Shown here one piece after another: positions 27,838 to 36,699 of a stretch of 64,000 bases of DNA. This stretch comes from G965214625 sp965214625 (GTDB lineage: Bacteria > Pseudomonadota > Gammaproteobacteria > Arenicellales > Poriferihabitantaceae): contig OZ243962.1 of assembly GCA_965214625.1 (NCBI GenBank), positions 2,046,001 through 2,110,000 on the forward strand, written 5' to 3'. Made by a program: the position numbers and the translations under genes. The notes below the pieces were generated by a model. It saw only the letters and a program-made list of their open reading frames with translations. It made no database searches and had not been told where the DNA came from. Position 1 is the first letter of the stretch. The number at the start of each line of letters is the position of its first letter.

Positions 27838-28346
27838 TTGGAAAAGGGAGTCACCTTGGCCGGATACGCTGCCCTGATCATGGAGTATGCGTTGTCGGTG
27901 CCCTTGCCTGACTACCTGTGCGCTACTGGACTCAGGTACAGAAGACAGGAAAAAGGACGCTGGCGCCTGTTCACACCTCGTCATAAACCCGACCACTCGC
28001 TGCAGGGCTACCTCACGTTCGCACTCAAATACGAGGGAGTTGATCTTGCCGTGCTCAAGGCACTGTTTGAGTCAGTTGAACCCCGGAAAATTGCCGGCCT
28101 TGTCAAATCAAAACCGACTGGCGCGTATAGCCGACGTATCTGGTTCCTGTACGAATGGCTCTGTCAAACCCGGCTGGACCTAACACGGGGAAACTTCATC
28201 CCGCTCATTGAGGAATACGACTACGGGGTGTGCGGCCCCGATGGTCAACGCAGGCCCCGATTCTCTTCAGTATCATGGATCAATCAGGCTCACCTGCCCA
28301 AGATCAGAGGGGCCGCTCTGATTCCAAAGTGTGCCACTGACTGCGG
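27838..28346 (+). pseudogene. Truncated Fic-family gene (N-terminal fragment)
   Basis: The frame from 27838 encodes the N-terminal region of a Fic-family (AMPylation-type) protein: LAGYAALIMEYALSVPLPDY, FTPRHKPDHSLQGYLTFALK, EPTGAY-like SKPTGAYSRRIWFLYEWL. Similarity fades near 28265-28310. The frame then runs into DNA antisense to the DUF1127 gene. The catalytic HxFx(D/E)GNGR Fic motif is absent, so the product would be inactive. Loss of the C-terminal two-thirds by deletion is the simplest reading. Confidence 0.6.
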
Positions 28347-28589
28347 TTATTCGACCCAAAAGGGTTTCCTGGCCTCACACCGGGCCTGCATCGGTGTCAC
28401 TCCGATGTCTTTCAGCATTCGGTCATCCAGCTGTGCCAGCTGCCGACGCTGTTTCGCGCGCTGATACCAGGTGATGACGTGCTGGTTAAGCTGTTTGAGG
28501 CTTAACCAATGCGTGGTCCGGTAGCCCGCCATGAGTGGCGGCGAGGCCAGGGAAAGATTTTCTTTGCATGAGCTGTAGTAATTGGTCAT
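28347..28589 (-). CDS. DUF1127-containing small protein
   Basis: An 80-residue protein whose C-terminal half is a DUF1127 domain: WYQRAKQRRQLAQLDDRML followed by KDIGVTPMQARCEARKPFW. DUF1127 proteins are small basic proteins; some bind RNA or affect phosphate and carbon metabolism in alphaproteobacteria. It is divergent from a GcvA-like regulator, a frequent pairing, and shares with it a 115-bp control region carrying a long inverted repeat. AGAGAA precedes the ATG. Confidence 0.88.
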   Translation of the reverse strand: MTNYYSSCKENLSLASPPLMAGYRTTHWLSLKQLNQHVITWYQRAKQRRQLAQLDDRMLKDIGVTPMQARCEARKPFWVE

Positions 28590-28604
28590 AATATTTTCTC
28601 TTTC

Positions 28605-28640
28605 AGATTAAACAGGTTAAACTTGATGTCTGTTTAATCT
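28605..28640. promoter_or_regulatory. LysR-type operator dyad between DUF1127 and LysR genes
   Basis: AGATTAAACAG (28605-28615) and CTGTTTAATCT (28630-28640) are perfect 11-bp inverted arms 14 bp apart. A third TTAAAC half-site lies inside the spacer (28617-28622). Its location in the divergent promoter region fits a binding site for the adjacent LysR protein. Confidence 0.65.
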
Positions 28641-28703
28641 AATCGAGAAAATGGCTTTCATCAAACGATCTTTTTTCATATTTCGGATAAGAAAAAATAA
28701 TCC

Positions 28704-29624
28704 ATGAAAAGTAACAGGCAACCGCCTTTGAGTACGCTGCGGGTCTTTAAGGCAGCAGCGCACTCGTTAAGTTTCACGCTTGCTGCGAATGAACTGAACG
28801 TGACTCAGGCGGCCGTCAGTCACCAGATCAAGGCCCTCGAGTCATTTCTCGACAAACCCCTGTTTCAGCGCGGCAATCGGTCCGTTGCGCTGACCGACAG
28901 CGGTCGATGCCTGCTGCCTTATGTGGACCGGATGTTTGCGATTCTCCAGGAAGGACTCGATCAGGTTCTGGACACCCATGATCTGCAGACACTGACCGTC
29001 ACGGTGCTTCCGTCGTTTGCCACGAGATGGCTGGTGCCGAGACTGGGGTTGTTCATCAAGGCCTGTCCCGAGATTGATTTTCGTCTGGCACCCTCACGCC
29101 ATCTGACGCAATTTGCTCGAGAAAAAATAGATCTTGCGATTCGACATGGGTCGGGGCAGTATGACGGTCTGCACAGTATTCACCTGCTCGATGAGAGTAT
29201 CTATCCGGTTTGCTCTCCGAAGCTGATGCGTGGAACACATCCGTTGCGAAGGCCGTCTGATCTGAAAGACCATGTATTGCTGCATGATGAGGGCCATGGT
29301 GACTGGCGACAGTGGCTGCTGGCGGCGGATGTTCAGGAGGTGGACGCCAGCAAGGGACCGGTCTATACGGATTCCAGTATGGCCATCCAATCGGCGATCG
29401 AAGGCGATGGGGTTGCCCTGGCACGGAGTCAATTGGTCAAAAAGGACATTGCACGGGGGTTGCTGGTCAAGCCGTTTGATATTATCCAGCCCTCCCGATT
29501 CGCCTATTATATTGTCTACCCTGAAGACAGGCCGGTGACACCCGCGATGCGCGCCTTTATCAAATGGGTCCAAGATCAGGTCAGCGCGGATCGTGTGTCG
29601 GAGGGGCGGGGGGCTGAATCATGA
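28704..29624 (+). CDS. LysR-family transcriptional regulator, GcvA type
   Basis: A 306-residue LysR protein with an N-terminal winged helix (~8-67: PPLSTLRVFKAAAHSLSFTL, NELNVTQAAVSHQIKALE) and a C-terminal effector domain. Features such as LPSFATRWLVPRLG and the DLAIRHGSGQYDG segment resemble the GcvA subgroup. It is divergent from the DUF1127 gene and overlaps the following Fe-S gene by 4 bp (ATGA), so the two are translationally coupled. The dyad at 28605-28640 is its probable autoregulatory site. The effector is unknown. Confidence 0.93.
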   Translation: MKSNRQPPLSTLRVFKAAAHSLSFTLAANELNVTQAAVSHQIKALESFLDKPLFQRGNRSVALTDSGRCLLPYVDRMFAILQEGLDQVLDTHDLQTLTVTVLPSFATRWLVPRLGLFIKACPEIDFRLAPSRHLTQFAREKIDLAIRHGSGQYDGLHSIHLLDESIYPVCSPKLMRGTHPLRRPSDLKDHVLLHDEGHGDWRQWLLAADVQEVDASKGPVYTDSSMAIQSAIEGDGVALARSQLVKKDIARGLLVKPFDIIQPSRFAYYIVYPEDRPVTPAMRAFIKWVQDQVSADRVSEGRGAES

Positions 29625-30325
29625 TCTCGCTTGACCGGATCCACTCCCTGGCCCAGCGACATGGTCTGGTGGTCAGGGGCGGATTCAATACCGTGGCGGC
29701 CGACCAGGTGCCCGACATTGATTCGCAGACCAAAACGGCTTCGCTGATCCTGTTCGGAAACGCCGGTTCTTCCATTTGGTCGGAATTTTCAGATTCAACC
29801 GAATACAACGATGGACTGCCGGACCCGTTGAACAGGTGGAGCAAACGCATTGGTACCACCATGGCACAACAGCTGTCGGGTTTGCCGCTGTTCCCGTTTG
29901 GCGGGCCACCCTATCAGCCCTTTTTGCAATGGGCGAGAAAGTCGGAAGGCCTGAAGCCCTCCAGAATCGGCATGCTGATTCATCCGGAATATGGGTTATG
30001 GCATGCCTACCGGTTTGCGATTGCGTTATCAGACCCCTGTTGCGGGTTCGATCGCGAGTTCAGTGATCGGGATATCTGTGCGCAATGCCGTGAACAGCCG
30101 TGTCTTGAAAATTGTCCGGTCAATGCCTTTACGGTGAGCGGATACAATGTCGAGGCCTGTGTCGGTTACCTGGCTCAGCATCGTCAGTCGGCGTGCATGG
30201 AGTCGGGTTGTGGAGCGAGAAAATCCTGTCCGGAAGGCGCCCCTTTCAGCTACCGGAAAGAACAGGCCCGATTTCACATGAACGCATTCCTGCAAAGCCA
30301 GACCGACCCATTCGACGATCCCTGA
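29621..30325 (+). CDS. 4Fe-4S ferredoxin-type protein
   Basis: A 234-residue soluble protein with a C-terminal cysteine cluster: CAQCREQPCLENCPVNAF, then CVGYLAQH, ACMESGCGARKSCP. The pattern resembles QueG-like ferredoxin domains and could hold one or two [4Fe-4S] clusters. The N-terminal ~150 residues (TASLILFGNAGSSIWSEF; PFGGPPYQPFLQWARKSEG) are shared by uncharacterised proteobacterial ferredoxins. Four-base overlap with the LysR gene suggests that the regulator controls, or responds with, this protein. No redox partner is adjacent. Confidence 0.8.
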   Translation: MISLDRIHSLAQRHGLVVRGGFNTVAADQVPDIDSQTKTASLILFGNAGSSIWSEFSDSTEYNDGLPDPLNRWSKRIGTTMAQQLSGLPLFPFGGPPYQPFLQWARKSEGLKPSRIGMLIHPEYGLWHAYRFAIALSDPCCGFDREFSDRDICAQCREQPCLENCPVNAFTVSGYNVEACVGYLAQHRQSACMESGCGARKSCPEGAPFSYRKEQARFHMNAFLQSQTDPFDDP

Positions 30326-30458
30326 GTCCGGACCGCACTTCGAGCTTGGCCGCGGTGAAGCCCCTGATTTATTTCGCTACAGAATAAATACATATTGCGT
30401 CAAATTTAATTACAATCGCGGTTTGCCAATCATTTAACCAGACACTGACAATACGTTC

Positions 30459-32471
30459 ATGCCTTATCAACTGGGTATCGATACCGGCGGTACGTACACG
30501 GATGCGGTGATCGTGGATGATCAACAGTCCGTTATCGCAAAAAACAAGAGCCTGACGACCAGCTATGACTTGACCATTGGCATCAATAATGCGGTCTCTC
30601 ATATCCCCGAAGCGTTACTTGGTTCGATCAATCTGGTGGCGTTATCGACCACGTTGTCAACCAACTCAGTGGTCGAAGGGCGGGGTGCGCCGGTCGGGAT
30701 CCTGCTGCCCGGCTATAACGAGCTGCAGATTCAAAAAAGCGGACTGTATGACATCCTTGATCGTGACCTGATTACGCCGTTGGCGGGTGGGCACAATGCG
30801 ACCGGGGACCCCTTGTCCTTGCTGGATGTCGAGACAGCAACCACCGCCATACAGGCACAAAATGAACGCGTCTCGGCGTTTGCCATCTCCGGCATGTTCG
30901 CGACCCGCAATTCTTCGCACGAAAAACAGCTGAGACAACTGGTGGGTGAGCTGACCGGGAAGCCGGTTGCCTGTGGTCATGAGCTGGCCTCGAGTCTGGG
31001 GGCACCGCGAAGGGCATTGACGGCGGCATTGAACGCCAGAATGATCCTGTATATCCAGTCCCTGATCAATTCGGTGGAGCAAATACTGCAGCACAAGGGG
31101 ATTCATGCGCCGCTGATGATCGTCAAGGGAGACGGCTCATTGGTGAACGCGAAAACCGCATTACAACAGCCGGTCGCCACGGTGCTGTCCGGTCCGGCCG
31201 CGAGTGTGATCGGGGGCTGTGGACTCAGTGGTCTCAAAGATGCGATTGTCGTGGACATTGGCGGAACGACAACCGACATTGCCATTGTGACCGACGGACA
31301 ACCGGAGCTTTGCGAAGATGGTGCCCGGATCGGGGATTGGCAGCCGATGGTGGAGGCCATTCGGGTGTTTTCGATTGGGCTGGGCGGTGACAGCGAAGCA
31401 CGCTTCAAGGCCAAACTGGATATTTCCCAGCGTCGAGTGGTTCCGATGAGCCTGCTTGCCTATCAACATCCTGATGTACTGCCTTCGCTTGAGAGACAGC
31501 TCAATGCGTCACCGAGTCCCAGAAACAACCGGTTTGCGTTGCCGCTGCAGCGTAATGAAGTTCTTGTCAAGCAATTGAGCACGGTGGAACAGACCACTTG
31601 GGAAGCCTTGCAAGAACGCCCCATCGAGCTGGAATCCCTGGCGCAGACCAACCGGACAATGCTCAGGGCGATTGCCAGAATGGAGCGTTTGGGCCTGGTG
31701 ATCTACAGTGGATTTACTCCGTCGGACGCGACGCACGTGCTGGGGATGAGTGACCACTGGAATACCGATGCGGCGATACTGGGCGCGAAAATCTGGGCCC
31801 GTCAAATGCGCCATCTGTATGGATGCGGTAATTGGGCGATCGATGATGCCGTCTCGCCGAGTCAGGCAGTTTTTGATCTGGTGGTTCGAAAAGTGAGTCA
31901 AAAATTGATTGAGGCCGGATTGAATCAGCATGGCAAGCTAATGGATTCCAAGTCCCGGAACCTGACCCAACTGCTCACGGATATCGTGCTGGGGGTTGGG
32001 GAGACAAACAAAGTCAATCCCCTGTTCGACCTCCAGTTTGCCAGAAACTATCCGCTGGTTGCGGTCGGCGGACCGGCAGCGGACTATTTTCCGGAAGTGG
32101 CGCGGCTGCTGGATGTCGAGTTGCATGTCCCCCCGAATGCCGAAATTGCCAATGCCGTCGGAGCGGTCATGGGCGCGGTGGTGCAGATATCGCATGTCAC
32201 GGTGACACAACCCGAATTCGGAGTGTTTTACGTGTTTCACAAGGCAGAGCCCATCAAGCACGAAAGACTTGAGACGGCGATCGAAAGTGCCATAAAAATC
32301 GCGAAACAGGAAGCGCATGATATGGCAATGGCCGCCGGTGCGGCCGCTATCGAGATGAAAGTTAGTCATGACGACAACCATATCCACCATGATATTGATG
32401 GCGAATTGTTTGTCAGTACTACCATCACCGCCGTGGCCAGTGGCAGGCCGAACTGTCTGGTTCGCCGTTGA
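30459..32471 (+). CDS. Hydantoinase/oxoprolinase subunit A family protein
   Basis: A 670-residue HyuA-type ATP-dependent amidohydrolase. The ASKHA-fold ATP site is visible: GIDTGGTYTDAVIVDD at the N-terminus and IVVDIGGTTTDIAIVTDG in the middle, plus GPAASVIGGCGLSG. HyuA normally works with HyuB to open cyclic imides or lactams such as hydantoins or 5-oxoproline. No hyuB is adjacent; the next gene is convergent dddP. It may act with an unlinked HyuB or alone. The extended His/Asp-rich tail (SHDDNHIHHDID) could bind metal. Confidence 0.88.
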   Translation: MPYQLGIDTGGTYTDAVIVDDQQSVIAKNKSLTTSYDLTIGINNAVSHIPEALLGSINLVALSTTLSTNSVVEGRGAPVGILLPGYNELQIQKSGLYDILDRDLITPLAGGHNATGDPLSLLDVETATTAIQAQNERVSAFAISGMFATRNSSHEKQLRQLVGELTGKPVACGHELASSLGAPRRALTAALNARMILYIQSLINSVEQILQHKGIHAPLMIVKGDGSLVNAKTALQQPVATVLSGPAASVIGGCGLSGLKDAIVVDIGGTTTDIAIVTDGQPELCEDGARIGDWQPMVEAIRVFSIGLGGDSEARFKAKLDISQRRVVPMSLLAYQHPDVLPSLERQLNASPSPRNNRFALPLQRNEVLVKQLSTVEQTTWEALQERPIELESLAQTNRTMLRAIARMERLGLVIYSGFTPSDATHVLGMSDHWNTDAAILGAKIWARQMRHLYGCGNWAIDDAVSPSQAVFDLVVRKVSQKLIEAGLNQHGKLMDSKSRNLTQLLTDIVLGVGETNKVNPLFDLQFARNYPLVAVGGPAADYFPEVARLLDVELHVPPNAEIANAVGAVMGAVVQISHVTVTQPEFGVFYVFHKAEPIKHERLETAIESAIKIAKQEAHDMAMAAGAAAIEMKVSHDDNHIHHDIDGELFVSTTITAVASGRPNCLVRR

Positions 32472-32830
32472 CTCCAGATGCACTGCTTTGGGGGGGTGGT
32501 CCAGTGAAGGACGTGTGTCAGGCAGTGTGGCAAACGGTCTTGATTGTTATTCCCGATCGGGAATATTTATCGAGAACTTGCTTGGTCGGTCATGGATGTG
32601 ACCGATCGGGAACATTTCATGGATCGGTTCAGCCCGTGTCCGAACGGGCGCAAACCTGCCTCGGGACGCTGGCTGGTCTGGACGTGTTTCACCCAATCGC
32701 AGACGAAGTGAAGGCCCTGATCGGCCACAGGTGCAACCAGTTTGCAAAAGTCTTCTCGAATTGATCCTTTCAGGCCCGCGCTGCCTCTTCAGGGTCCTGC
32801 CTGGATGAGGCAGCCCGTGAAGCGCCCGGT
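32472..32830. other. Convergent intergenic region, hydantoinase / dddP
   Basis: No recognised gene in 359 bp. It holds an 18-bp perfect palindrome and a second copy of its core (separate entry), and an 8-bp stem GCTGCCTC/GAGGCAGC (32780-32814) without a T-run. Operator-like DNA is unexpected between two gene ends. Confidence 0.5.
32548..32610. repeat. Palindrome and repeated CCGATCGGGAA core
   Basis: TATTCCCGATCGGGAATA (32548-32565) is a perfect palindrome. Its core CCGATCGGGAA recurs 49 bp downstream (32602-32612), so the pair lies roughly on one face of the helix. This looks like two operator sites of one dimeric regulator, or relics of a deleted promoter. Confidence 0.45.
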
Positions 32831-34162
32831 CTATGCCATGAGTTTTTCGTCAAACGGGCAGTGGGTCAGATTCTCATAACCGTCTTCAGTGATCAGGATC
32901 TGATCTTCCAATTTGATGCCATCCGGACCGCCTACCTCGCCGACATACGCTTCGACACATAGCATCATCCCCGGTTCCAGCACGCCGTCGTAGCCCCGCT
33001 CCAGCCAATCAATGGGATACTTCACGGCGGGCCATTCATCACATAATCCGACACCGTGGAAACGGGATCCATAACGCTGGGGAATATAGATATCCGGAAG
33101 CTGATGTCCGCCCTCGCTCAGTTCGCGGAGAGTGACGCCAGGCTTGACCAACTCAGCATTGGTCATGATGTGTTCATAGGCGATGGTGTGCAACGCCCTT
33201 TGTCGAGTGGTGGGTTGTCCATCCCCGATGAACCAGGTCCGTGAGATATCAGCGCACATGCCGTAGCATCCAATCAGATCGGTATCGAAAGCAACGATTT
33301 CATCATTTTGGATGATGCGTGGACCACTTTCCTGAAACCAGGGATTGGTGCGTGGTCCGGAAGAGAGAATACGGGTTTCGATCCACTCCCCGCCACGTCG
33401 GATGTTTTCCCTGTGAAGTTCTGCCCAGAGGTCGTTTTCGGTGATGCCGGGTCGGGCAAATTCCCGCATCCTGGCGACCGATTGCTCACAGGCCCACAGG
33501 GCACACCGCATGGCCCTGATCTCGTCCGGGCCCTTGATTGAGCGGGTTTTTTCCATGAGTTCCTCTCCATCACAAACGTCGATTCCAAGGCGGTCCAGCG
33601 CACGCAGTCCCTCAATCTGGATCTTGTCGACGGCAAGCCGCCGATTCTGACCGATGCGTTCCCGGATCAACGCATCGACCTGCTGGGCAAACAGGTTGGC
33701 TTTTTCTTCGGTTCGGTCTCCCGTGGCAAAATAAAAAAAGGAACCGCCGAATCGTACTTCCCTGACCAGTGGATTATAAGATGACATGTATTGTTGACCG
33801 CCATATTCCCACAAAACCAGATAGCCATCGGCCGTTACCAGACAGGCGCGAAAAGGATTGTGCGTTGCCCATAATTGCATGTGCGTGGTATCCGTTGCGT
33901 AACGGATACTTAACGGGTCAAACAGGAGTACCCCGGCATAATCGCGCTGGTTGATTTCAGCAATCAGCCGGTCCAGTCGGAATTGTCGCATGGCCGGCAG
34001 GTCCGGGCAGGCCAGTCCCACCGCTTCCCACTCCTGATAGGCCAGGTCGGTGGGACCTATTTCCAGTCGGTCATTGTCGTCAGGTGTGTTATCCGGTTTC
34101 ATTTTCGATCTGGTACCGGGATTTATTTTTGGTTGCTTGATGGAAAAGGGTGATTCAGACAT
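32831..34162 (-). CDS. dddP: DMSP lyase DddP (M24-peptidase fold)
   Basis: Cleaves dimethylsulfoniopropionate to DMS and acrylate. The 443-residue protein has an M24 creatinase/aminopeptidase fold. The metal ligands and catalytic Asp reported for Ruegeria DddP (D295, D297, D307, H371, E406, E421; D377) all appear here with a constant offset of two: D293, D295, D305 in DTDLIGCYGMCAD, H369 and D375 in FHGVGLCDEWP, E404 in VEAYVGE, E419 in KLEDQI. That register separates it from true Xaa-Pro peptidases. GAGG precedes the ATG. It is the last gene of a HAAT-type ABC transporter operon, 115 bp after livF. Confidence 0.93.
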   Translation of the reverse strand: MSESPFSIKQPKINPGTRSKMKPDNTPDDNDRLEIGPTDLAYQEWEAVGLACPDLPAMRQFRLDRLIAEINQRDYAGVLLFDPLSIRYATDTTHMQLWATHNPFRACLVTADGYLVLWEYGGQQYMSSYNPLVREVRFGGSFFYFATGDRTEEKANLFAQQVDALIRERIGQNRRLAVDKIQIEGLRALDRLGIDVCDGEELMEKTRSIKGPDEIRAMRCALWACEQSVARMREFARPGITENDLWAELHRENIRRGGEWIETRILSSGPRTNPWFQESGPRIIQNDEIVAFDTDLIGCYGMCADISRTWFIGDGQPTTRQRALHTIAYEHIMTNAELVKPGVTLRELSEGGHQLPDIYIPQRYGSRFHGVGLCDEWPAVKYPIDWLERGYDGVLEPGMMLCVEAYVGEVGGPDGIKLEDQILITEDGYENLTHCPFDEKLMA

Positions 34163-34277
34163 GATGCCTCACAATCAGATTGGGTTTGAAAGCGGGGAGG
34201 GTTGGGCTTGATCCTCTTTGTCGGTCAAAAGGAATCCATCACCAGCAGGACGACGAAAATCAGCCTGATCTTGCAGC

Positions 34278-34979
34278 TTATATACCAAGATATCTGAACC
34301 GGAGTGTGGCATCAGCCGTCAGTTGTTGCGAGTCACCCTGCCACACGATCTTGCCCTTTTCGATAATATAGTGCCTGTCGGCGATATTGATCAGATCATC
34401 GAGATTCTTGTCGATCAACATAATCGATAAGCCGGTTTTTTTCAATTCATTCAGGCGCTGCCAGATCTGTTTGCGAACCAGCGGTGCAAGCCCTTCGGTC
34501 GCTTCGTCCAGAATCAACAGTTTTGGATTGAGCATCAAGGCGCGACCGATCGCCAGCATTTGCTGCTCGCCGCCCGACAGATGGCTACCCATGTTTTGTA
34601 ACCGTGGTTTGAGTGGGGGAAACAGATCAAGGACCCGATCGATATCCCAGGGTTGGCTGATGCCCGAAAAGTTGGCGGAGAAGGCAACCAGATTTTCCCT
34701 GACCGTCAGGTTGGGAAAGATCTGCCGGCCCTCAGGAACCAGCCCGATCCCTTGCTGGGCGATGAGATGAGGGGGGAGGTTGTGAATCAGTGTCTCATTG
34801 AAGTGAATCTCGCCGGACTGACAGCGTACAAGACCCAATATGGTATTGACCGTGGTTGTCTTCCCCATCCCGTTTCGCCCCATCAGGGTGGTGACCTTTC
34901 CCTTGTGAATGACCATGGAGAGGTCGAACAGGACCTGAATATTGCCGTAAAACGATTGAATGCGATTGATCCACAGCAT
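34278..34979 (-). CDS. livF: HAAT-family ABC transporter ATPase (LivF type)
   Basis: A 233-residue ABC ATPase with Walker A GRNGMGKTT, signature LSGGEQQM, Walker B LLILDEATEGLAP and a LivF-like C-terminus (IIEKGKIVWQGDSQQL). It shares one base with the stop of livG (TGATG). It energises the importer formed with LivH/LivM. The name follows family resemblance only. The substrate is not shown to be a branched-chain amino acid, and the dddP gene that follows suggests DMSP or a similar osmolyte. Confidence 0.93.
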   Translation of the reverse strand: MLWINRIQSFYGNIQVLFDLSMVIHKGKVTTLMGRNGMGKTTTVNTILGLVRCQSGEIHFNETLIHNLPPHLIAQQGIGLVPEGRQIFPNLTVRENLVAFSANFSGISQPWDIDRVLDLFPPLKPRLQNMGSHLSGGEQQMLAIGRALMLNPKLLILDEATEGLAPLVRKQIWQRLNELKKTGLSIMLIDKNLDDLINIADRHYIIEKGKIVWQGDSQQLTADATLRFRYLGI

Positions 34980-35731
34980 CAGTCAGTGGCTTCTCCCAGA
35001 TAGGCGCTTTGAACCTGTTTGTTCGAGCGGATTTTTTCAGCGCTGTCCGAGGCGATGATCTGCCCTTGATCGAGTACCGAGACGGTCCTGGCCAGTGAAA
35101 ACACGGTATCCATGTCATGCTCGATCAACAAGATGGTCTGCTGTGTCCCAATTTGTTTCAACAGTGTCAACATGATTTCAGATTCCACCTGCCCCATTCC
35201 GGCCATGGGTTCATCGAGTAACAACAGCGAGGGTTCCATTGCCAGAACCATGGCCAGTTCAAGTTGTCTTTGTTCACCGTGAGAGACCGTTGCCGCCGAT
35301 TGATGCATCCGACCCGAGAGGCCGACCTGCTCCAGAATTTCCTTGGCTTTGGTTCTGATCGTGACCTCCTTTTCGGCCGGGTACCAGAATTGGTAGGCGT
35401 GGGGTTGTCTGCCCTTGACCGATAACATGACGTTTTCAATCAATGTCATCTGCAGTATCACGCTGGTAATCTGAAACGACCGACCCAGCCCCAGTTTTGC
35501 ACGCTGTGGAAGATTCAGATGGGTGATGTTGTTCTGCCGAAAGTGAATGGTCCCCTGGTCTGGCTTCAAGATGCCCGAGAGTAACGAAAGCAAGGTGGTT
35601 TTTCCGGCGCCATTGGGACCGATGATCGCATGGATTTCCTGTGGATCAACACGCAGGTTCACGTTATCCACCGCATTGACTCCGCCAAAAGATTTGCTGA
35701 GACCCGCGGTCGTTAGCAATGCATCGTTCAT
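34979..35731 (-). CDS. livG: HAAT-family ABC transporter ATPase (LivG type)
   Basis: A 250-residue ABC ATPase with Walker A GPNGAGKTT, signature VSHGEQRQLELAM (His replacing the usual second Gly, common in LivG), Walker B LLLLDEPMAGMG and switch His in LLIEHDMDTVFSLA. It overlaps livM by 4 bp and livF by one base, so the genes are tightly coupled. It is the second nucleotide-binding subunit of the transporter. Substrate not determined. Confidence 0.94.
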   Translation of the reverse strand: MNDALLTTAGLSKSFGGVNAVDNVNLRVDPQEIHAIIGPNGAGKTTLLSLLSGILKPDQGTIHFRQNNITHLNLPQRAKLGLGRSFQITSVILQMTLIENVMLSVKGRQPHAYQFWYPAEKEVTIRTKAKEILEQVGLSGRMHQSAATVSHGEQRQLELAMVLAMEPSLLLLDEPMAGMGQVESEIMLTLLKQIGTQQTILLIEHDMDTVFSLARTVSVLDQGQIIASDSAEKIRSNKQVQSAYLGEATD

Positions 35732-36699
35732 TGTGGTTTGACCGGGGATTTCCGATCATGGGTGGATTGTAAAAGTCCGTGTATCCCTCCCCTGCCGTAC
35801 AGGACCAGTACGATCAGCAGCAACCCAAATATAAGATGCCAGTAAATCGTGAGGCCGGACAACCATTCTTCCAGCGCGATAAACAGTATTGCACCGACCA
35901 GTGGCCCGAACAGGGCGTTGACACCGCCGATGACGATCATGAATATGAGCTCGCCTGATCGGGTCCAGTCCATCATTTCAGGGCTGATGAAACTGGTGAA
36001 ATTGCCGAGAAAGACACCGGCGATACCACACAGGATGCCTGAAATAATATAACAGACCAGGCGGTAGTAATATGTGTTATAGCCCAATGCCCGCATTCGA
36101 TCTTCATTGAATTTGCTGCCTATGATGACTTTGCCGAAGGGCGCATGAATGAGTCGGTGAATAAAGCATAATGTCAGGACAAGCGTCAAATAGATCATAT
36201 AGTACAAGATGATGTTGTTTTCGAGATCCAGAAAACCCGGAAATTCGCTACGCAGTTCAATCACCAATCCGTCATCGCCGCCATATTCTTCCAGGCTCAC
36301 GAAAGTGAAATACAGCATCTGGGTAAAGGCGAGGGTAATCATGATGAAATAGACCCCTTTGGTCCGCAGGCTGATGGCACCGGACAGCAAGGCGAACAAA
36401 CCACTTAACAAGATGGCCAGCGCCAAATGGACGAAACCATTGTATATTTCATAGTAAACCGGAATGCCGACGCAATAAGCCCCGATGCCAAGATAAGCGG
36501 CATGCCCCAGACTGATCATTCCACCATAGCCAAGTATCAGATTCAGGCTCAGCGCAGCAATCGCCAGGATCAGTATGCGACTTAGCAAGTCAAGATAAAA
36601 GGGTTCATTCAGCCATGAAATAATGACCGGTGCCACGCCCAACAAGGCAACCCAGAGCAGATAAAATCGGGTGATGCGTGAAGCAGCAGGCCATTTCAT
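35728..36699 (-). CDS. livM: HAAT-family ABC transporter permease (LivM type)
   Basis: A 323-residue membrane permease with about ten hydrophobic segments. Family markers: LSLNLILGYGGMISLGHAAY and GIAGVFLGNFTSFISPEMM, plus LIFMIVIGGVNALFGPLVGA. Overlaps livH (upstream) and livG (downstream) by 4 bp each. It forms the membrane channel with LivH. The long periplasmic or cytosolic insertion with EEYGGDDGLVIELRSEF is similar to urea/amide-type and other HAAT permeases. Confidence 0.93.
   Translation of the reverse strand: MKWPAASRITRFYLLWVALLGVAPVIISWLNEPFYLDLLSRILILAIAALSLNLILGYGGMISLGHAAYLGIGAYCVGIPVYYEIYNGFVHLALAILLSGLFALLSGAISLRTKGVYFIMITLAFTQMLYFTFVSLEEYGGDDGLVIELRSEFPGFLDLENNIILYYMIYLTLVLTLCFIHRLIHAPFGKVIIGSKFNEDRMRALGYNTYYYRLVCYIISGILCGIAGVFLGNFTSFISPEMMDWTRSGELIFMIVIGGVNALFGPLVGAILFIALEEWLSGLTIYWHLIFGLLLIVLVLYGRGGIHGLLQSTHDRKSPVKPQ

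Noticed and set aside
32831..34162. Xaa-Pro aminopeptidase as the function of the M24 protein
   Set aside because: The metal ligands and the extra catalytic Asp six residues after the His match DddP in exact register, which peptidases do not.
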